From contig JALHJL010000065.1 in NCBI GenBank assembly GCA_022839625.1, forward strand, positions 1 to 19,147: a stretch of DNA of 19,147 nucleotides, given 5' to 3'. Of the stretch, positions 1 to 7,996 are shown one piece after another (positions within the stretch are counted from its first letter, which is position 1; the number at the start of each line of letters is the position of its first letter). The notes below the pieces were generated by a model that did not search any database, had not been told where the DNA came from, and worked only from the letters and a program-made list of their open reading frames with translations. The position numbers and the translations under genes are program-made. The DNA comes from Phycisphaerales bacterium. GTDB lineage: Bacteria; Planctomycetota; Phycisphaerae; UBA1845; Fen-1342.

Positions 1-3
1 CAC

Positions 4-175
4 ACGAAGGGATTCTCGCACCAGCCCACGAAGGGATTCTCGCACCAGCACACGAAGGGATTCTCGCCCAAGTGGGTGCGAGAAGGGATTCTCGCACCAG
101 CCCACGAAGGGATTCTCGCACCAGCCCACGAAGGGATTCTCGCACCAGCACACGAAGGGATTCTCGCACCAGCGG
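4..175. repeat. 24-nt tandem repeat array with internal hairpin
   Basis: Seven head-to-tail copies of a 24-nt unit with core ACGAAGGGATTCTCGCACC begin at about 4, 28, 52, 80, 104, 128 and 152, and the array probably continues off the left edge. The copy at 52 is altered: it runs 28 nt to the next unit. At 75-84 there is one reversed arm, GGTGCGAGAA, which with 89-98 forms a perfect 10-bp stem closed by the tetraloop GGGA. The repeats leave all three forward frames largely free of stops, so an open frame here (for example 72-278, with an RRDSRTSP-type 8-residue repeat) is not evidence of a gene. There are no unique spacers, so it is not a CRISPR array. Function unknown. Confidence 0.85.
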
Positions 176-247
176 CGCACCCGCGTGCCCCCGCGCCCGC
201 GCACCGCGGCGGGTTCGCCGAGGGTGGCACGCCGGGCGGGCCTCCGT

Positions 248-253
248 TCTAAT
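248..253 (+). promoter_or_regulatory. Candidate -10 box upstream of dihydrolipoyl dehydrogenase
   Basis: TCTAAT matches the TATAAT consensus at five of six positions and lies about 30 bases before the first possible start codon, in a locally less GC-rich spot. No convincing -35 hexamer is visible at 16-18 bases upstream, so this is only a candidate. Confidence 0.3.
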
Positions 254-266
254 ACGCACCCCTTCA

Positions 267-339
267 GACGGAGAGTGAGGCCATGCCGCATCACGACCTG
301 ATCACGGCGAGAGAGCCCATGCCACATCACGACCTGATC
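267..339 (+). repeat. 36-nt tandem duplication of the lpdA start region
   Basis: The block containing a purine-rich Shine-Dalgarno stretch, an ATG and the codons for MPHHDLI occurs twice with a period of 36 nt, starting with the ATGs at 283 and 319. The 21 bases from each ATG differ at only one position (CCG versus CCA for the second codon). The upstream arms (ACGGAGAGTGAGGCC and ACGGCGAGAGAGCCC) are also clearly related. The duplication is in frame and adds 12 residues. Confidence 0.85.
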
Positions 340-1812
340 GTCATCGGCGCCGGCCCGGGCGGGTACGTCGCCGCCATCCGCGCCGCGCAGCTCGGCCTCG
401 ACGTGGCCTGTGTGGAGCAGGAACGAGCGCTCGGCGGCACGTGCCTGCGCATCGGGTGCATCCCCAGCAAAGCGCTGCTCGAGTCCAGCGCCCAGTTCGT
501 CACCGCCAAGGAAGGCCTCGCCGAACACGGCGTGCGGGCCCGCTCGGTCGAGCTGGACCTGCCCGCGCTGCTGAAACGCAAGGAACAAGTCGTCGGCGGG
601 CTCACCAAGGGCGTTGAGGCGCTGTTCAAGAGGAACAAGATCACGCGCTACAACGGGCACGGGCGGCTCGCCGGGCCGGGGCGCGTGGACGTGATCCAGT
701 CCGCCACCGAGCAGCGAGCCGGGGAGTCAGGCGCTGCCAATACCCGCAGCCGCGAGGCCGCTCCGGCGGCCGGCCGCATTCAGCTCCAGGCCAAGCACGT
801 GATCCTCGCCACGGGCAGCAAGTCGGCGCCGCTGGCTGGGGTCGAGCTGGACCAGGACCGCATCGGCACGAGCACCGAGGCGCTGTCGTATCCCGCGGTC
901 CCGCGGCACCTCGTTGTGATCGGGGCCGGCTACATCGGCCTCGAGCTGGGCTCCGTGTGGCGCCGGCTCGGTGCGAAGGTCACGGTGCTGGAGTATCTCG
1001 ACCGGATTCTCCCCGGCACGGACGATGAGTTGGCGGCCGAGGCGCTCAAGCTGTTCAAACGCCAGGGGCTGGAGTTTCAACTCGGGGCGCGCGTCACCGC
1101 GGCGCGGGCCGGGCAGGCGGACGCCGGCGGCAAGCGAGCGAGGGACCGAAACGCGGCGGACCCGTGCGTTGTCGAGCACGAGGGCGGCGAGCCGATCCGC
1201 TGTGACCGCGTCTTGCTCGCGGTCGGGCGCGTGCCGAACACCGACGACCTGAGGCTCGACACGGTCGGAATCGCGCTCGATGAGAAAGGCCGCATTCCGA
1301 TCGACGACCACTTCGCAACGTCGGCCGCCGGCGTGTACGCAATCGGGGACGTGGTTCGTGGTCCGCTTCTGGCCCACAAGGCGGAGGACGAGGGCATCGC
1401 ATGCGTCGAACGGATCGTCACCGGTTACGGACATGTGAACTACGATGCGATCCCCGCCGTGTGCTACACGGAGCCTGAGATTGCCGCGGTCGGCAAGACC
1501 GAAGAGCAACTCAAGGCCGCTGGCGTTGACTACCGCAAGGGGGTGTTCCAGTTCCGTGGAAACGGCCGGGCGCGCGCGATGGGGCATGTGGATGGCAAGG
1601 TGAAGATACTGGCCGACGCGAAGACGGACCGTATTCTCGGTGTGCACATTATCGGTCCACGGGCGGGGGACTTGATCGCCGAGGCCGCGGCGGCAATCGA
1701 GTTCGGCGCCAGCAGCGAGGATCTGGCGCGTTGCTCGCACGCGCACCCGACGCTGGCCGAGTGCCTCAAAGAGGCCGCGCTGGCGGTCGATGCCCGCGCG
1801 ATTCACGCGTAG
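283..1812 (+). CDS. lpdA: Dihydrolipoyl dehydrogenase (E3 component)
   Basis: FAD- and NAD-dependent disulfide oxidoreductase that reoxidises dihydrolipoamide for cytoplasmic 2-oxoacid dehydrogenase or glycine cleavage complexes. With the first start the protein is 509 residues. Visible motifs: FAD-binding GAGPGG at 22-27; redox-active disulfide C54/C59 in GGTCLRIGC; an NAD-binding GAGYIG near 213; the second FAD motif YAIGDV; and the catalytic H488-P-x-x-x-E493 pair at the C-terminus. The start is ambiguous: ATG 283 follows GGAG at 270-273, but a 36-nt tandem duplication gives a second ATG at 319 that yields the normal family N-terminus (MPHHDLIVIGAG). Two polar, low-complexity insertions, near residues 136-160 and 275-295, make it longer than the usual roughly 460-480 residues. 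No other subunit of a 2-oxoacid dehydrogenase lies in the window. Confidence 0.95.
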   Translation: MPHHDLITAREPMPHHDLIVIGAGPGGYVAAIRAAQLGLDVACVEQERALGGTCLRIGCIPSKALLESSAQFVTAKEGLAEHGVRARSVELDLPALLKRKEQVVGGLTKGVEALFKRNKITRYNGHGRLAGPGRVDVIQSATEQRAGESGAANTRSREAAPAAGRIQLQAKHVILATGSKSAPLAGVELDQDRIGTSTEALSYPAVPRHLVVIGAGYIGLELGSVWRRLGAKVTVLEYLDRILPGTDDELAAEALKLFKRQGLEFQLGARVTAARAGQADAGGKRARDRNAADPCVVEHEGGEPIRCDRVLLAVGRVPNTDDLRLDTVGIALDEKGRIPIDDHFATSAAGVYAIGDVVRGPLLAHKAEDEGIACVERIVTGYGHVNYDAIPAVCYTEPEIAAVGKTEEQLKAAGVDYRKGVFQFRGNGRARAMGHVDGKVKILADAKTDRILGVHIIGPRAGDLIAEAAAAIEFGASSEDLARCSHAHPTLAECLKEAALAVDARAIHA

Positions 1813-1888
1813 CCGCGCTGGTCGTCCGGGTCCGCCCACGATTCGCTGCAAACCGATGATCGCCGGTTCTCCAGGCGGGCAAACATGG

Positions 1889-1894
1889 TATAAT
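1889..1894 (+). promoter_or_regulatory. Candidate -10 box (TATAAT) for the VCBS/dockerin gene
   Basis: A perfect TATAAT sits in the 130-base gap between lpdA and the next start codon, 48 bases before that ATG. A TTCTCC at 1867-1872 (16-base spacer) is a weak candidate -35. It suggests the secreted gene is transcribed independently of lpdA. Confidence 0.5.
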
Positions 1895-1942
1895 GTTGCC
1901 GGTGCGCCCGGAGAGCGGACGGAACGGATGGAGGGAATCGGC

Positions 1943-3409
1943 ATGTCGGCCCACACAACCGCGTGTTGCTGTCTACTGCTGGTCGCGGCGACGGTTATTT
2001 CCGCGCGTGCTCAGGAGTTGCGGATCGAGATCACTGCTGATGGCCATGAGACGGTCGTGTTCCAGCCGGAGAGCGGCCCGGGCACGGTGGCCCGGAGCGG
2101 CGGCGGCGTCTATTACGGCGACGCACCCGACTGGCAGAACACGCTGCGCATGCAGGTCGGCGGACTGGCCGTGGCCGACATGAACAACGACGGCTGGCTG
2201 GACGTGGTGGTCGGCTGCTACTCGTCTCAGAGCTACCCGCCGTACCCGGATTGGGAGAACCTCATCTATTACAACACGGGCGGGCAGCTCGAGGCCAATC
2301 CTTCGTGGATCTCGGCGGACGAGGTGTCCACCGGGGACGTGCAGATCGCGGACTTCAACAACGACGGCTACCTCGATGTCTTTGCGGCCAACGGGGGGTA
2401 CGCGATGTCACCGTCGGTGATCTACTTCGGCAGCGCGGCGGGGCCCAGCACGACTCCCGGTTGGTACAGCCAGTTTCCCGGCGGCGCGTGGACGAACTAC
2501 GCAATGCCCTTCGACTGGGACCACGATGGGGACATCGATGTGGTCACGGCCAACCAAGGCAATAGCACGAGCGACCCGTATCGTCCGATGTATGGGTTCA
2601 TCAACAACAACGGAGTGCTCGCGACGGTGCCGGCGTGGCAATCCTCGGAAACCTCGATTCAGAACTTCCTGGCGTTCGCCGACTACGATGGTGACGGCTG
2701 GGAGGACCTGGCGGTGTCGAAGTGGGTGAACTTCCAGAGCGGCATTTATCGGAACGTGGGCGGTGCGCTTCAGACGGCGCCGGTCTGGACGACTGGTGAC
2801 ACCGGTTCTGACAAGGGGGTCGCCTGGGCCGACGTCGATGCAAACCATGAACCCGATCTCGCGCTCGGGCACAGTCCGACCCGGCTGTATGGAAACACGG
2901 GCGGTGCGCTCTCCCTGGTCTGGAGTTCGCAGGCCAGCTACTTCGGGCACAGCGACCTGCGGTTCTGCGACGTGGACCGCGACGGCGACCCGGACCTCGC
3001 CGAAGTCCACTTCTCCAACGGTCAGACGCACATTTACCTCAACAACGAAGGCACGCTCGACTCCACCCCGACGTGGACGTACGACTCGCCGAGCGTCGGC
3101 ACGGCGCTGGCCTTCGGCGACATCAACGGCGATTGGTGGCCGGACCTGGTGATCGGTTATTCCGGTCAGCCGTGCGTGGTGGTCTTCTATGCCCGCCCGC
3201 CGGTGGTTCACGGCGACCTCAATTGTGACGGCTCGGTAGACTTCGGCGACATCAACCCGTTTGTGCTGGCGATGACGGGGGCGGCGGCATATTACGCGCA
3301 GTATCCGAGCTGCAACTGGCACAATGCCGACTGCAATGGCGACGGGGCAGTGAACTTCGGGGACATCAATCCCTTCGTCAGTTGTTTGACGACGGGCGAG
3401 TGTCCGTGA
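1943..3409 (+). CDS. Secreted FG-GAP/VCBS seven-repeat propeller with C-terminal dockerin
   Basis: A 488-residue exported protein. The start ATG 1943 is preceded by GGAGGG (1930-1935) and gives a signal peptide MSAHTTACCC...ISARA cleaved before QELRI; the frame stays open upstream into lpdA but without a plausible start. Seven FG-GAP/VCBS-type units are recognisable by D-x-[ND]-x-DG-x-x-D or degenerate forms: ADMNNDG, ADFNNDG, DWDHDG, ADYDGDG, ADVDANHEP, CDVDRDG and GDINGDW. This is the expected number for one seven-bladed Ca-binding propeller. The C-terminus carries a dockerin type I-like pair of Ca loops, DLNCDGSVDFGDINPF and DCNGDGAVNFGDINPF, separated by about 30 residues. Such domains can dock to cohesins, but none is in the window. 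Likely an extracellular binding or surface protein; ligand unknown. Confidence 0.85.
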   Translation: MSAHTTACCCLLLVAATVISARAQELRIEITADGHETVVFQPESGPGTVARSGGGVYYGDAPDWQNTLRMQVGGLAVADMNNDGWLDVVVGCYSSQSYPPYPDWENLIYYNTGGQLEANPSWISADEVSTGDVQIADFNNDGYLDVFAANGGYAMSPSVIYFGSAAGPSTTPGWYSQFPGGAWTNYAMPFDWDHDGDIDVVTANQGNSTSDPYRPMYGFINNNGVLATVPAWQSSETSIQNFLAFADYDGDGWEDLAVSKWVNFQSGIYRNVGGALQTAPVWTTGDTGSDKGVAWADVDANHEPDLALGHSPTRLYGNTGGALSLVWSSQASYFGHSDLRFCDVDRDGDPDLAEVHFSNGQTHIYLNNEGTLDSTPTWTYDSPSVGTALAFGDINGDWWPDLVIGYSGQPCVVVFYARPPVVHGDLNCDGSVDFGDINPFVLAMTGAAAYYAQYPSCNWHNADCNGDGAVNFGDINPFVSCLTTGECP

Positions 3410-3510
3410 CCGCCGGCGGCCGCGAGGACGGGCGCACGGCTCAACAATGGCGTATGCGGTTGCCGCGTACGGAGGCAGAAGCGCATTCGATTACCAATGG
3501 AGGACGACCG

Positions 3511-6402
3511 GTGCAATTTCGTCGAGGCAAGGCAGGGCTGGAGCGCGCGTCGTGTGTTGCGGTCTTATTGTTTTTCAGCGCCGCCGGCGCGGTGGCGGAG
3601 CTGCCCGCGGTCTTCGACCTGCGGGACTACAATGGCCACAGCTACGTGACGGCGATTCGTGACCAGGGCCCGTACGGCACCTGCTGGACGTTCGGCCTGT
3701 TGGCGTCTCCGGAAAGCAACCTGCTGATGACCGGGAATTGGGGGCCGAACGGCGTGGAGATGGGCGAGCCCAATCTCGCGGAGCGACACCTGGACTGGTG
3801 GAGCGGCTTCAATCAGTTCAACAACGATGACGTCGATCCGCCGACGGGCAATGGAACGCAGATTCACGCGGGCGGCAACTCCATCTACCTGACGGCGTAC
3901 ATGTCCCGCGGCGACGGGATGGTGCGCGAGCTCGACGCGCCGTACCGCGACATCGACTTCCCGCCGCCCCGCTCCCACCGGCGCTTCCACCGCTACTACG
4001 CGCGCGACATCGACATGTACGTTCTCGCGGACGACCTCAGCAACATCGACGTCATCAAGCAGAATGTCATGGCCAAGGGCGCCGTGTCGACGTGCATGTT
4101 CACGGACTCCAAGTACTTCACCACGATCAACGGCCGGAAGGTCCACTATCAGCCGCCGCACACTTCGGAGTTCATCAATCACGAGATTGCCATCATCGGC
4201 TGGGACGACAACATGCCGACCCCGGCGCCCCAGGGCCCGGGGGCGTGGCTGATCAAGAACAGTTGGGGCACCGGCTGGAATCCGGAGGAAGGCGGCTTCT
4301 TCTGGATTTCCTACTATGACAAGTTCGCCGGCCGCTATCCTACGTTCGACGGCGGCACGATCTCCATCCACAACGTGCACATGCTGACCGGCGAGCGGTT
4401 CTACTACCATGACTACCATGGCTGGGTAGACACCAAGACCGACTCGAACCTGGCGTTCAACGCCTTCGTGGCCACGGCGGACGAGCTGATCATCGGCGTG
4501 AACTTCTATACCGCCGTGGACAACGTGTCCTTCACCGCGCGTATCTATGACCGCTTCGAGGGCGGCGAGCTGCTGGACATGCGCGGCGAGCTGACCGGCT
4601 TCAAGGAGTACCGCGGCTTCCACACGGCGGACTTCGACACGCCGGTGCCGCTGACGGCGGGGGATGACTTCTACGTGTACCTGGAGGTCTCGGACGGCGG
4701 CCAGGCCTACGACCGCACGTTCGATTCGACGGCCCAGGCCATGCCGGGCGGCGGTCCGGTCCGGGCGATCGTGGATTCCACCGCCGCGCCCGGCCAGAGC
4801 TTTTACTGGGACGGCAGCGCCTGGCAGGACCTGTACTACTTCGAAGACCCGAACTGGACGCTGCCGTGCCAGGGGACCACGAACTTCTGCATGAAGGCGA
4901 TCGTGGTGACGGACTGCAACGGCAACGGCGTGTCCGACGTGCTGGACATTCAAGCGGGGCTCAGCCTGGACGTGAACGGCAACTGGTTGCCCGACGAGTG
5001 CGAACCCCACTACGTGGTCTACGTGGACGACGACGCGCCCCTCGATCCGGGGCCCGGCGACCCCACGGTCAGCGATCCCAACGAAGACGGCACGCTGGCA
5101 CATCCCTTTGACTCGATCCAGAAGGCCCTGGACAGCCTGGGGCCGCTACTGGGGAACAACGAGATCGTCGAGGTGATCCTGCTGGACGGGGTCTATACCG
5201 GCCCGGGCAATCGCGATGTGGAGTTCTACAGCTACGACTACGATGGGTACCGGAACATCATCGTGCGCAGCCAGAACGGTCCGCAGAACTGCCGGGTGGA
5301 TGTTGAGTACGATTACTCCTACATGGGCACGGCATTCATGTTCGGGGGCGACGGCACTGCGGAACCGGTACTGGAGGGCCTGACCATCGAGAACGCTCCG
5401 AACGCCGCCGTCTACTGCGGCGGCTACGCGAGCACGATCCGCAATTGCGTGCTCTCCTGGAACGGCACGGCCGTCGTCGGCAATCCCCAGTCCTGCCCGA
5501 CCCTCGAGGGGTGTGACATTGCGAACAACTTCATGGGCGTTTTCGCCTATTCGCAGAGTCCGGCCATCATCGACTGCCGTATCTTCGACAACGAGGGCGC
5601 GGGCGTCTTTGGTCAAAGCAGCACGATCGTGGTGCGCAACAGCAGCTTCTCCGGCAACTACGGGGCCGGCGTGGACCTGGTCGGAGGCCAGATCGCAATC
5701 GCGAACTCCGTGGTCGAGGGCAACACGAGCACCGGAATACGCCTGTACGGCGCCCAGGCCAGCATCCACAACTGCACCGTAGTGAACAACCTGTCGGACA
5801 ACTTCGGCGGCGGCGTCTATGCCGGCGGCTACACAGATCCAATATACATCGACATCGTGAACTGCATTCTGTGGGGCAATCAGGGCCTGCAGGACACCCA
5901 GGTGGCCGTCAACTCAGTCGGCGTTCTGGTTCTCGACCTGGCCTACAGCAACGTGGAGTACGGTCAGGCCGGGGTCAAGGCACTGGGCCAGTCGCAGCTC
6001 AATTGGGGCCTTGGGAACATCGCCTTGGACGCGTTGTTCGTCGCCCCCGGAAACCACCACCTTCGCCCGACGTCGCCCTGTGTGGATGCCGGCGCGCCGA
6101 CCGCCTACTACGCGAACCAGCGCGACCTCGACGGCGATCCACGCGCGTGGGACGGCAACGGGGACGGAACCGCCCGGGCCGACATCGGGGCCGATGAATT
6201 CGTGAGAGTGCCGGGCGACCTGAATTGCGATGGAGTGATCGACGCCGCGGACATCAATCCGTTCGTGGCCGCGCTGAGCTGGCCTCCGCGCTACCTGGCG
6301 GAGTTCACCGCGTGCAACCTGTACAACGCGGACGTGAACGGCGACAACCAGATTGACTTGGGAGACATCAACCCGTTTGTGGCGTTGCTCACCGGACAGT
6401 GA
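3511..6402 (+). CDS. Secreted papain-like (C1A) protease with lectin-like, beta-helix and dockerin domains
   Basis: A 963-residue exported multidomain protease. The start chosen is GTG 3511, preceded by GGAGG (3499-3503) at 7 nt; it gives a signal peptide ending AAGAVA before E30. The C1A domain follows at once, with no visible I29 propeptide: oxyanion Gln52 (RDQG), nucleophile Cys58 (GTCWTF), His224 (FINHEIAIIGW) and Asn250 (KNSWGTGW). Residues about 287-465 resemble the lectin-like domain often found after bacterial C1 proteases. A short EF-hand-like segment (DCNGNGVSD) follows near 468. Residues about 503-898 look like a right-handed parallel beta-helix (DDDAP...ISDP-type opening, repeated N-C-[TI]-V/I rungs, closing DIGADEF). 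The C-terminus is a dockerin pair (DLNCDGVIDAADINPF, DVNGDNQIDLGDINPF). Probably an extracellular, Ca-stabilised protease acting on a polymer or surface. It may be cotranscribed with the upstream dockerin gene, 101 bases away. Confidence 0.85.
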   Translation: MQFRRGKAGLERASCVAVLLFFSAAGAVAELPAVFDLRDYNGHSYVTAIRDQGPYGTCWTFGLLASPESNLLMTGNWGPNGVEMGEPNLAERHLDWWSGFNQFNNDDVDPPTGNGTQIHAGGNSIYLTAYMSRGDGMVRELDAPYRDIDFPPPRSHRRFHRYYARDIDMYVLADDLSNIDVIKQNVMAKGAVSTCMFTDSKYFTTINGRKVHYQPPHTSEFINHEIAIIGWDDNMPTPAPQGPGAWLIKNSWGTGWNPEEGGFFWISYYDKFAGRYPTFDGGTISIHNVHMLTGERFYYHDYHGWVDTKTDSNLAFNAFVATADELIIGVNFYTAVDNVSFTARIYDRFEGGELLDMRGELTGFKEYRGFHTADFDTPVPLTAGDDFYVYLEVSDGGQAYDRTFDSTAQAMPGGGPVRAIVDSTAAPGQSFYWDGSAWQDLYYFEDPNWTLPCQGTTNFCMKAIVVTDCNGNGVSDVLDIQAGLSLDVNGNWLPDECEPHYVVYVDDDAPLDPGPGDPTVSDPNEDGTLAHPFDSIQKALDSLGPLLGNNEIVEVILLDGVYTGPGNRDVEFYSYDYDGYRNIIVRSQNGPQNCRVDVEYDYSYMGTAFMFGGDGTAEPVLEGLTIENAPNAAVYCGGYASTIRNCVLSWNGTAVVGNPQSCPTLEGCDIANNFMGVFAYSQSPAIIDCRIFDNEGAGVFGQSSTIVVRNSSFSGNYGAGVDLVGGQIAIANSVVEGNTSTGIRLYGAQASIHNCTVVNNLSDNFGGGVYAGGYTDPIYIDIVNCILWGNQGLQDTQVAVNSVGVLVLDLAYSNVEYGQAGVKALGQSQLNWGLGNIALDALFVAPGNHHLRPTSPCVDAGAPTAYYANQRDLDGDPRAWDGNGDGTARADIGADEFVRVPGDLNCDGVIDAADINPFVAALSWPPRYLAEFTACNLYNADVNGDNQIDLGDINPFVALLTGQ

Positions 6403-6406
6403 TGCC

Positions 6407-6427
6407 GGATCGGCCGCCGCACGATCC
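6407..6427. terminator. Candidate bidirectional hairpin between convergent genes
   Basis: GGATCG (6407-6412) and CGATCC (6422-6427) form a 6-bp perfect stem with a 9-nt loop in the 54-base gap between the protease gene and the convergent pseudopilin gene. There is no U-tract on either strand, so termination is a guess from position alone. Confidence 0.25.
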
Positions 6428-6456
6428 ACGGCAGACCCCGGTCCGCGCGCTGTGCG

Positions 6457-7422
6457 TCAGTGTCCCGACCGCGGCATGAGGTCGCGATATACGTAGTCGG
6501 GGTCGGCCGGATCGTTCCACCAGGCCTCCGGATCATCGGGCGCGTTACCGGATGCGCTCTTCCAGCCCAGCCCACGACTGCCGTCGGCGGTGTTCGTGAG
6601 CAGGTTCGCGGCGTGGCCGTCCAGGAAGAGCAGGTTGTGCCGGTTCCACTTGCGGTGCCAGCCCGTGCGGGGAATGCGGTTCCACTGCGCCGAGTCGAAC
6701 GGATCCTCGAAGATGATAATGAACGTGCCCGAGAACTTCTGAAGCTGTATGCGCAGAAACGCGTTCGCCCGCTGGAGCCAGCGCGACGGCACGTCGGCGG
6801 CGAACCGCGCCGCCGCCCAGTTGCGCGGAAAGTGGTAGTTGCAGTCGTAGCTGTTGCCGGAGAACCAGTAGAGCGAGCGGCAGTTCGGGTTGTCGCCGGT
6901 CTCGAACATCCAGAAACCGCCATCGTCCGAGGGACACTCGTACACCGGCATTCGGCGGACAATCTCGAACTGCGGGTCGTCCGGCGGAAGATCCCACCTG
7001 GGCAGGCCGGGGTAGAGGTACTGGTTGAACGGCCGTCCGCCCGGAGTGTCGCGGAAAGACTCGTGCACGTAGCCCCACCACTGCTCCGAGCCGGGGTAAT
7101 CCTGGCGACCCGGATGCCCGCCGTAGTGGAAGCCGTGCAGCGCCGGCTGCACCAGGCCCGGCAGGACCTCGTTGCGCTTCTCGAAGGGAAACCAGTCGCG
7201 CTCGTCGGCGAAGTAGCAGAGCATGGCAACGCCGATCTGCTTCAGGTTCGCGAGGCACTTGACCTGCTTGGCTTGCTCGCGCGCACTGCTGAGCGCCGGC
7301 AGCAGGATCGACATGAGCAGCACCATGATGGAGATGACAACCAGCAGCTCGATGAGCGTGAACCCCGCGCGCCGCCGCCCGGCGCCTCGTGCTCCAATTG
7401 CCGAATTGCCGTTCATCGCCAT
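6457..7422 (-). CDS. Type II secretion/type IV pilus-like pseudopilin (H-X9-DG family)
   Basis: A 321-residue protein of the large planctomycete pseudopilin family. A basic leader (GARGAGRRRAG) ends at the prepilin peptidase site G20|F21, followed by TLIELLVVISIMVLLMSILLPAL with Glu at +5. A coiled continuation follows (SSAREQAKQVKCLANLKQIGVAM), then a globular domain rich in W, Y and N. The C-terminal motif RHNLLFLDGH is the N-x-L-F-x-DG signature of the family. Family members are inner-membrane-inserted pilins processed by a PilD-like peptidase; individual functions are mostly unknown. ATG at 7422 or 7416 are both possible and neither has a strong Shine-Dalgarno. It lies last in a run of minus-strand genes, 134 bases after the zinc-ribbon gene, and converges with the protease gene. 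Confidence 0.9.
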   Translation of the reverse strand: MAMNGNSAIGARGAGRRRAGFTLIELLVVISIMVLLMSILLPALSSAREQAKQVKCLANLKQIGVAMLCYFADERDWFPFEKRNEVLPGLVQPALHGFHYGGHPGRQDYPGSEQWWGYVHESFRDTPGGRPFNQYLYPGLPRWDLPPDDPQFEIVRRMPVYECPSDDGGFWMFETGDNPNCRSLYWFSGNSYDCNYHFPRNWAAARFAADVPSRWLQRANAFLRIQLQKFSGTFIIIFEDPFDSAQWNRIPRTGWHRKWNRHNLLFLDGHAANLLTNTADGSRGLGWKSASGNAPDDPEAWWNDPADPDYVYRDLMPRSGH

Positions 7423-7556
7423 CTGCCAGCCGTCCGGACCCTTGCGACGACCGGCTCATCGTTGGGCAGGCCGGCGCCCCGCTCGTATTGTAGGACGAGC
7501 GACAAGCTCGCGTCGGCGACGATCCGCACCGGGTCTCAGCGCCGGCTCGCGGGCGT

Positions 7557-7946
7557 TTAAGGCGCGGGGCCGGGCTTGGCGGCGCGTACGGCGGTGAATC
7601 TGCTGCAGTGGCGGCACTTGTAGACGAGCGACTGTCGGCCGGGGGTGCGCTTGAAACCGTGATCGTCCCAGAGCTGCTTGAACTGCCGGTGGCTGAGCTC
7701 GAAAGTGCGGTCGCAGGCGGGGCAGTAGAAGCCCAGGAACGCGTCGTCGGGCACGTCGCCTCCGGGGCCGGAGGATAAGGCGAGCACCGATGCGATCAGG
7801 AGCAGGACTCCGGTGGTCCCCGCCAACACCAGCGTCCGCCGCGGGGCGGCCCGTACGCGCGCCAGCCAAGGCTCGAGCCGGTCCAACACGGCGCGGCCCC
7901 GACGGCGTGCCTCGGGCCACAGTAGGTCAAACACACGCCAGCCCAT
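7557..7946 (-). CDS. Membrane-anchored zinc-ribbon protein, function unknown
   Basis: A 129-residue protein when started at ATG 7946, which has GGAGAGG at good spacing; the longer open frame to 8084 would overlap the upstream gene and lacks a site. An N-terminal cytoplasmic amphipathic, Arg-rich stretch of about 35 residues (LLWPEARRRG...RAAPRR) is followed by a single transmembrane helix, TLVLAGTTGVLLLIASVLAL. The remaining domain contains two C-x2-C knuckles (YCPACDRTF and YKCRHCSRF) spaced by about 34 residues, typical of a zinc ribbon. No catalytic motif is seen. It sits between the small secreted OB-like gene (50 bases upstream) and the pseudopilin gene, so the three may be cotranscribed. 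A role in handling exported proteins is only speculation. Confidence 0.7.
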   Translation of the reverse strand: MGWRVFDLLWPEARRRGRAVLDRLEPWLARVRAAPRRTLVLAGTTGVLLLIASVLALSSGPGGDVPDDAFLGFYCPACDRTFELSHRQFKQLWDDHGFKRTPGRQSLVYKCRHCSRFTAVRAAKPGPAP

Positions 7947-7996
7947 GATGCCGGGCCTCTCCGTCAGGCAGGGCAGGGTGTTCGCCGTCAGGCAAC

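Noticed and set aside
4..175. CRISPR array
   Set aside because: Units are contiguous 24-nt tandem repeats with no unique spacers and no cas genes nearby.
72..278. Small gene with an RRDSRTSP repeat
   Set aside because: The open frame results from the 24-nt repeat, which is open in all three forward frames; there is no ribosome-binding site and the rest is Arg/Pro low complexity.
727..1956. 409-residue minus-strand open frame over lpdA
   Set aside because: Antisense shadow of a clear conserved enzyme; no motifs, typical of high-GC DNA.
3565..5103. 512-residue minus-strand open frame over the protease gene
   Set aside because: Shadow of the C1A protease, whose catalytic residues lie in the + frame; composition is Val/Arg/His-rich with no domains.
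6460..7560. 366-residue + strand open frame opposite the pseudopilin
   Set aside because: The minus frame has a textbook prepilin signal and DGH motif; this is its shadow.
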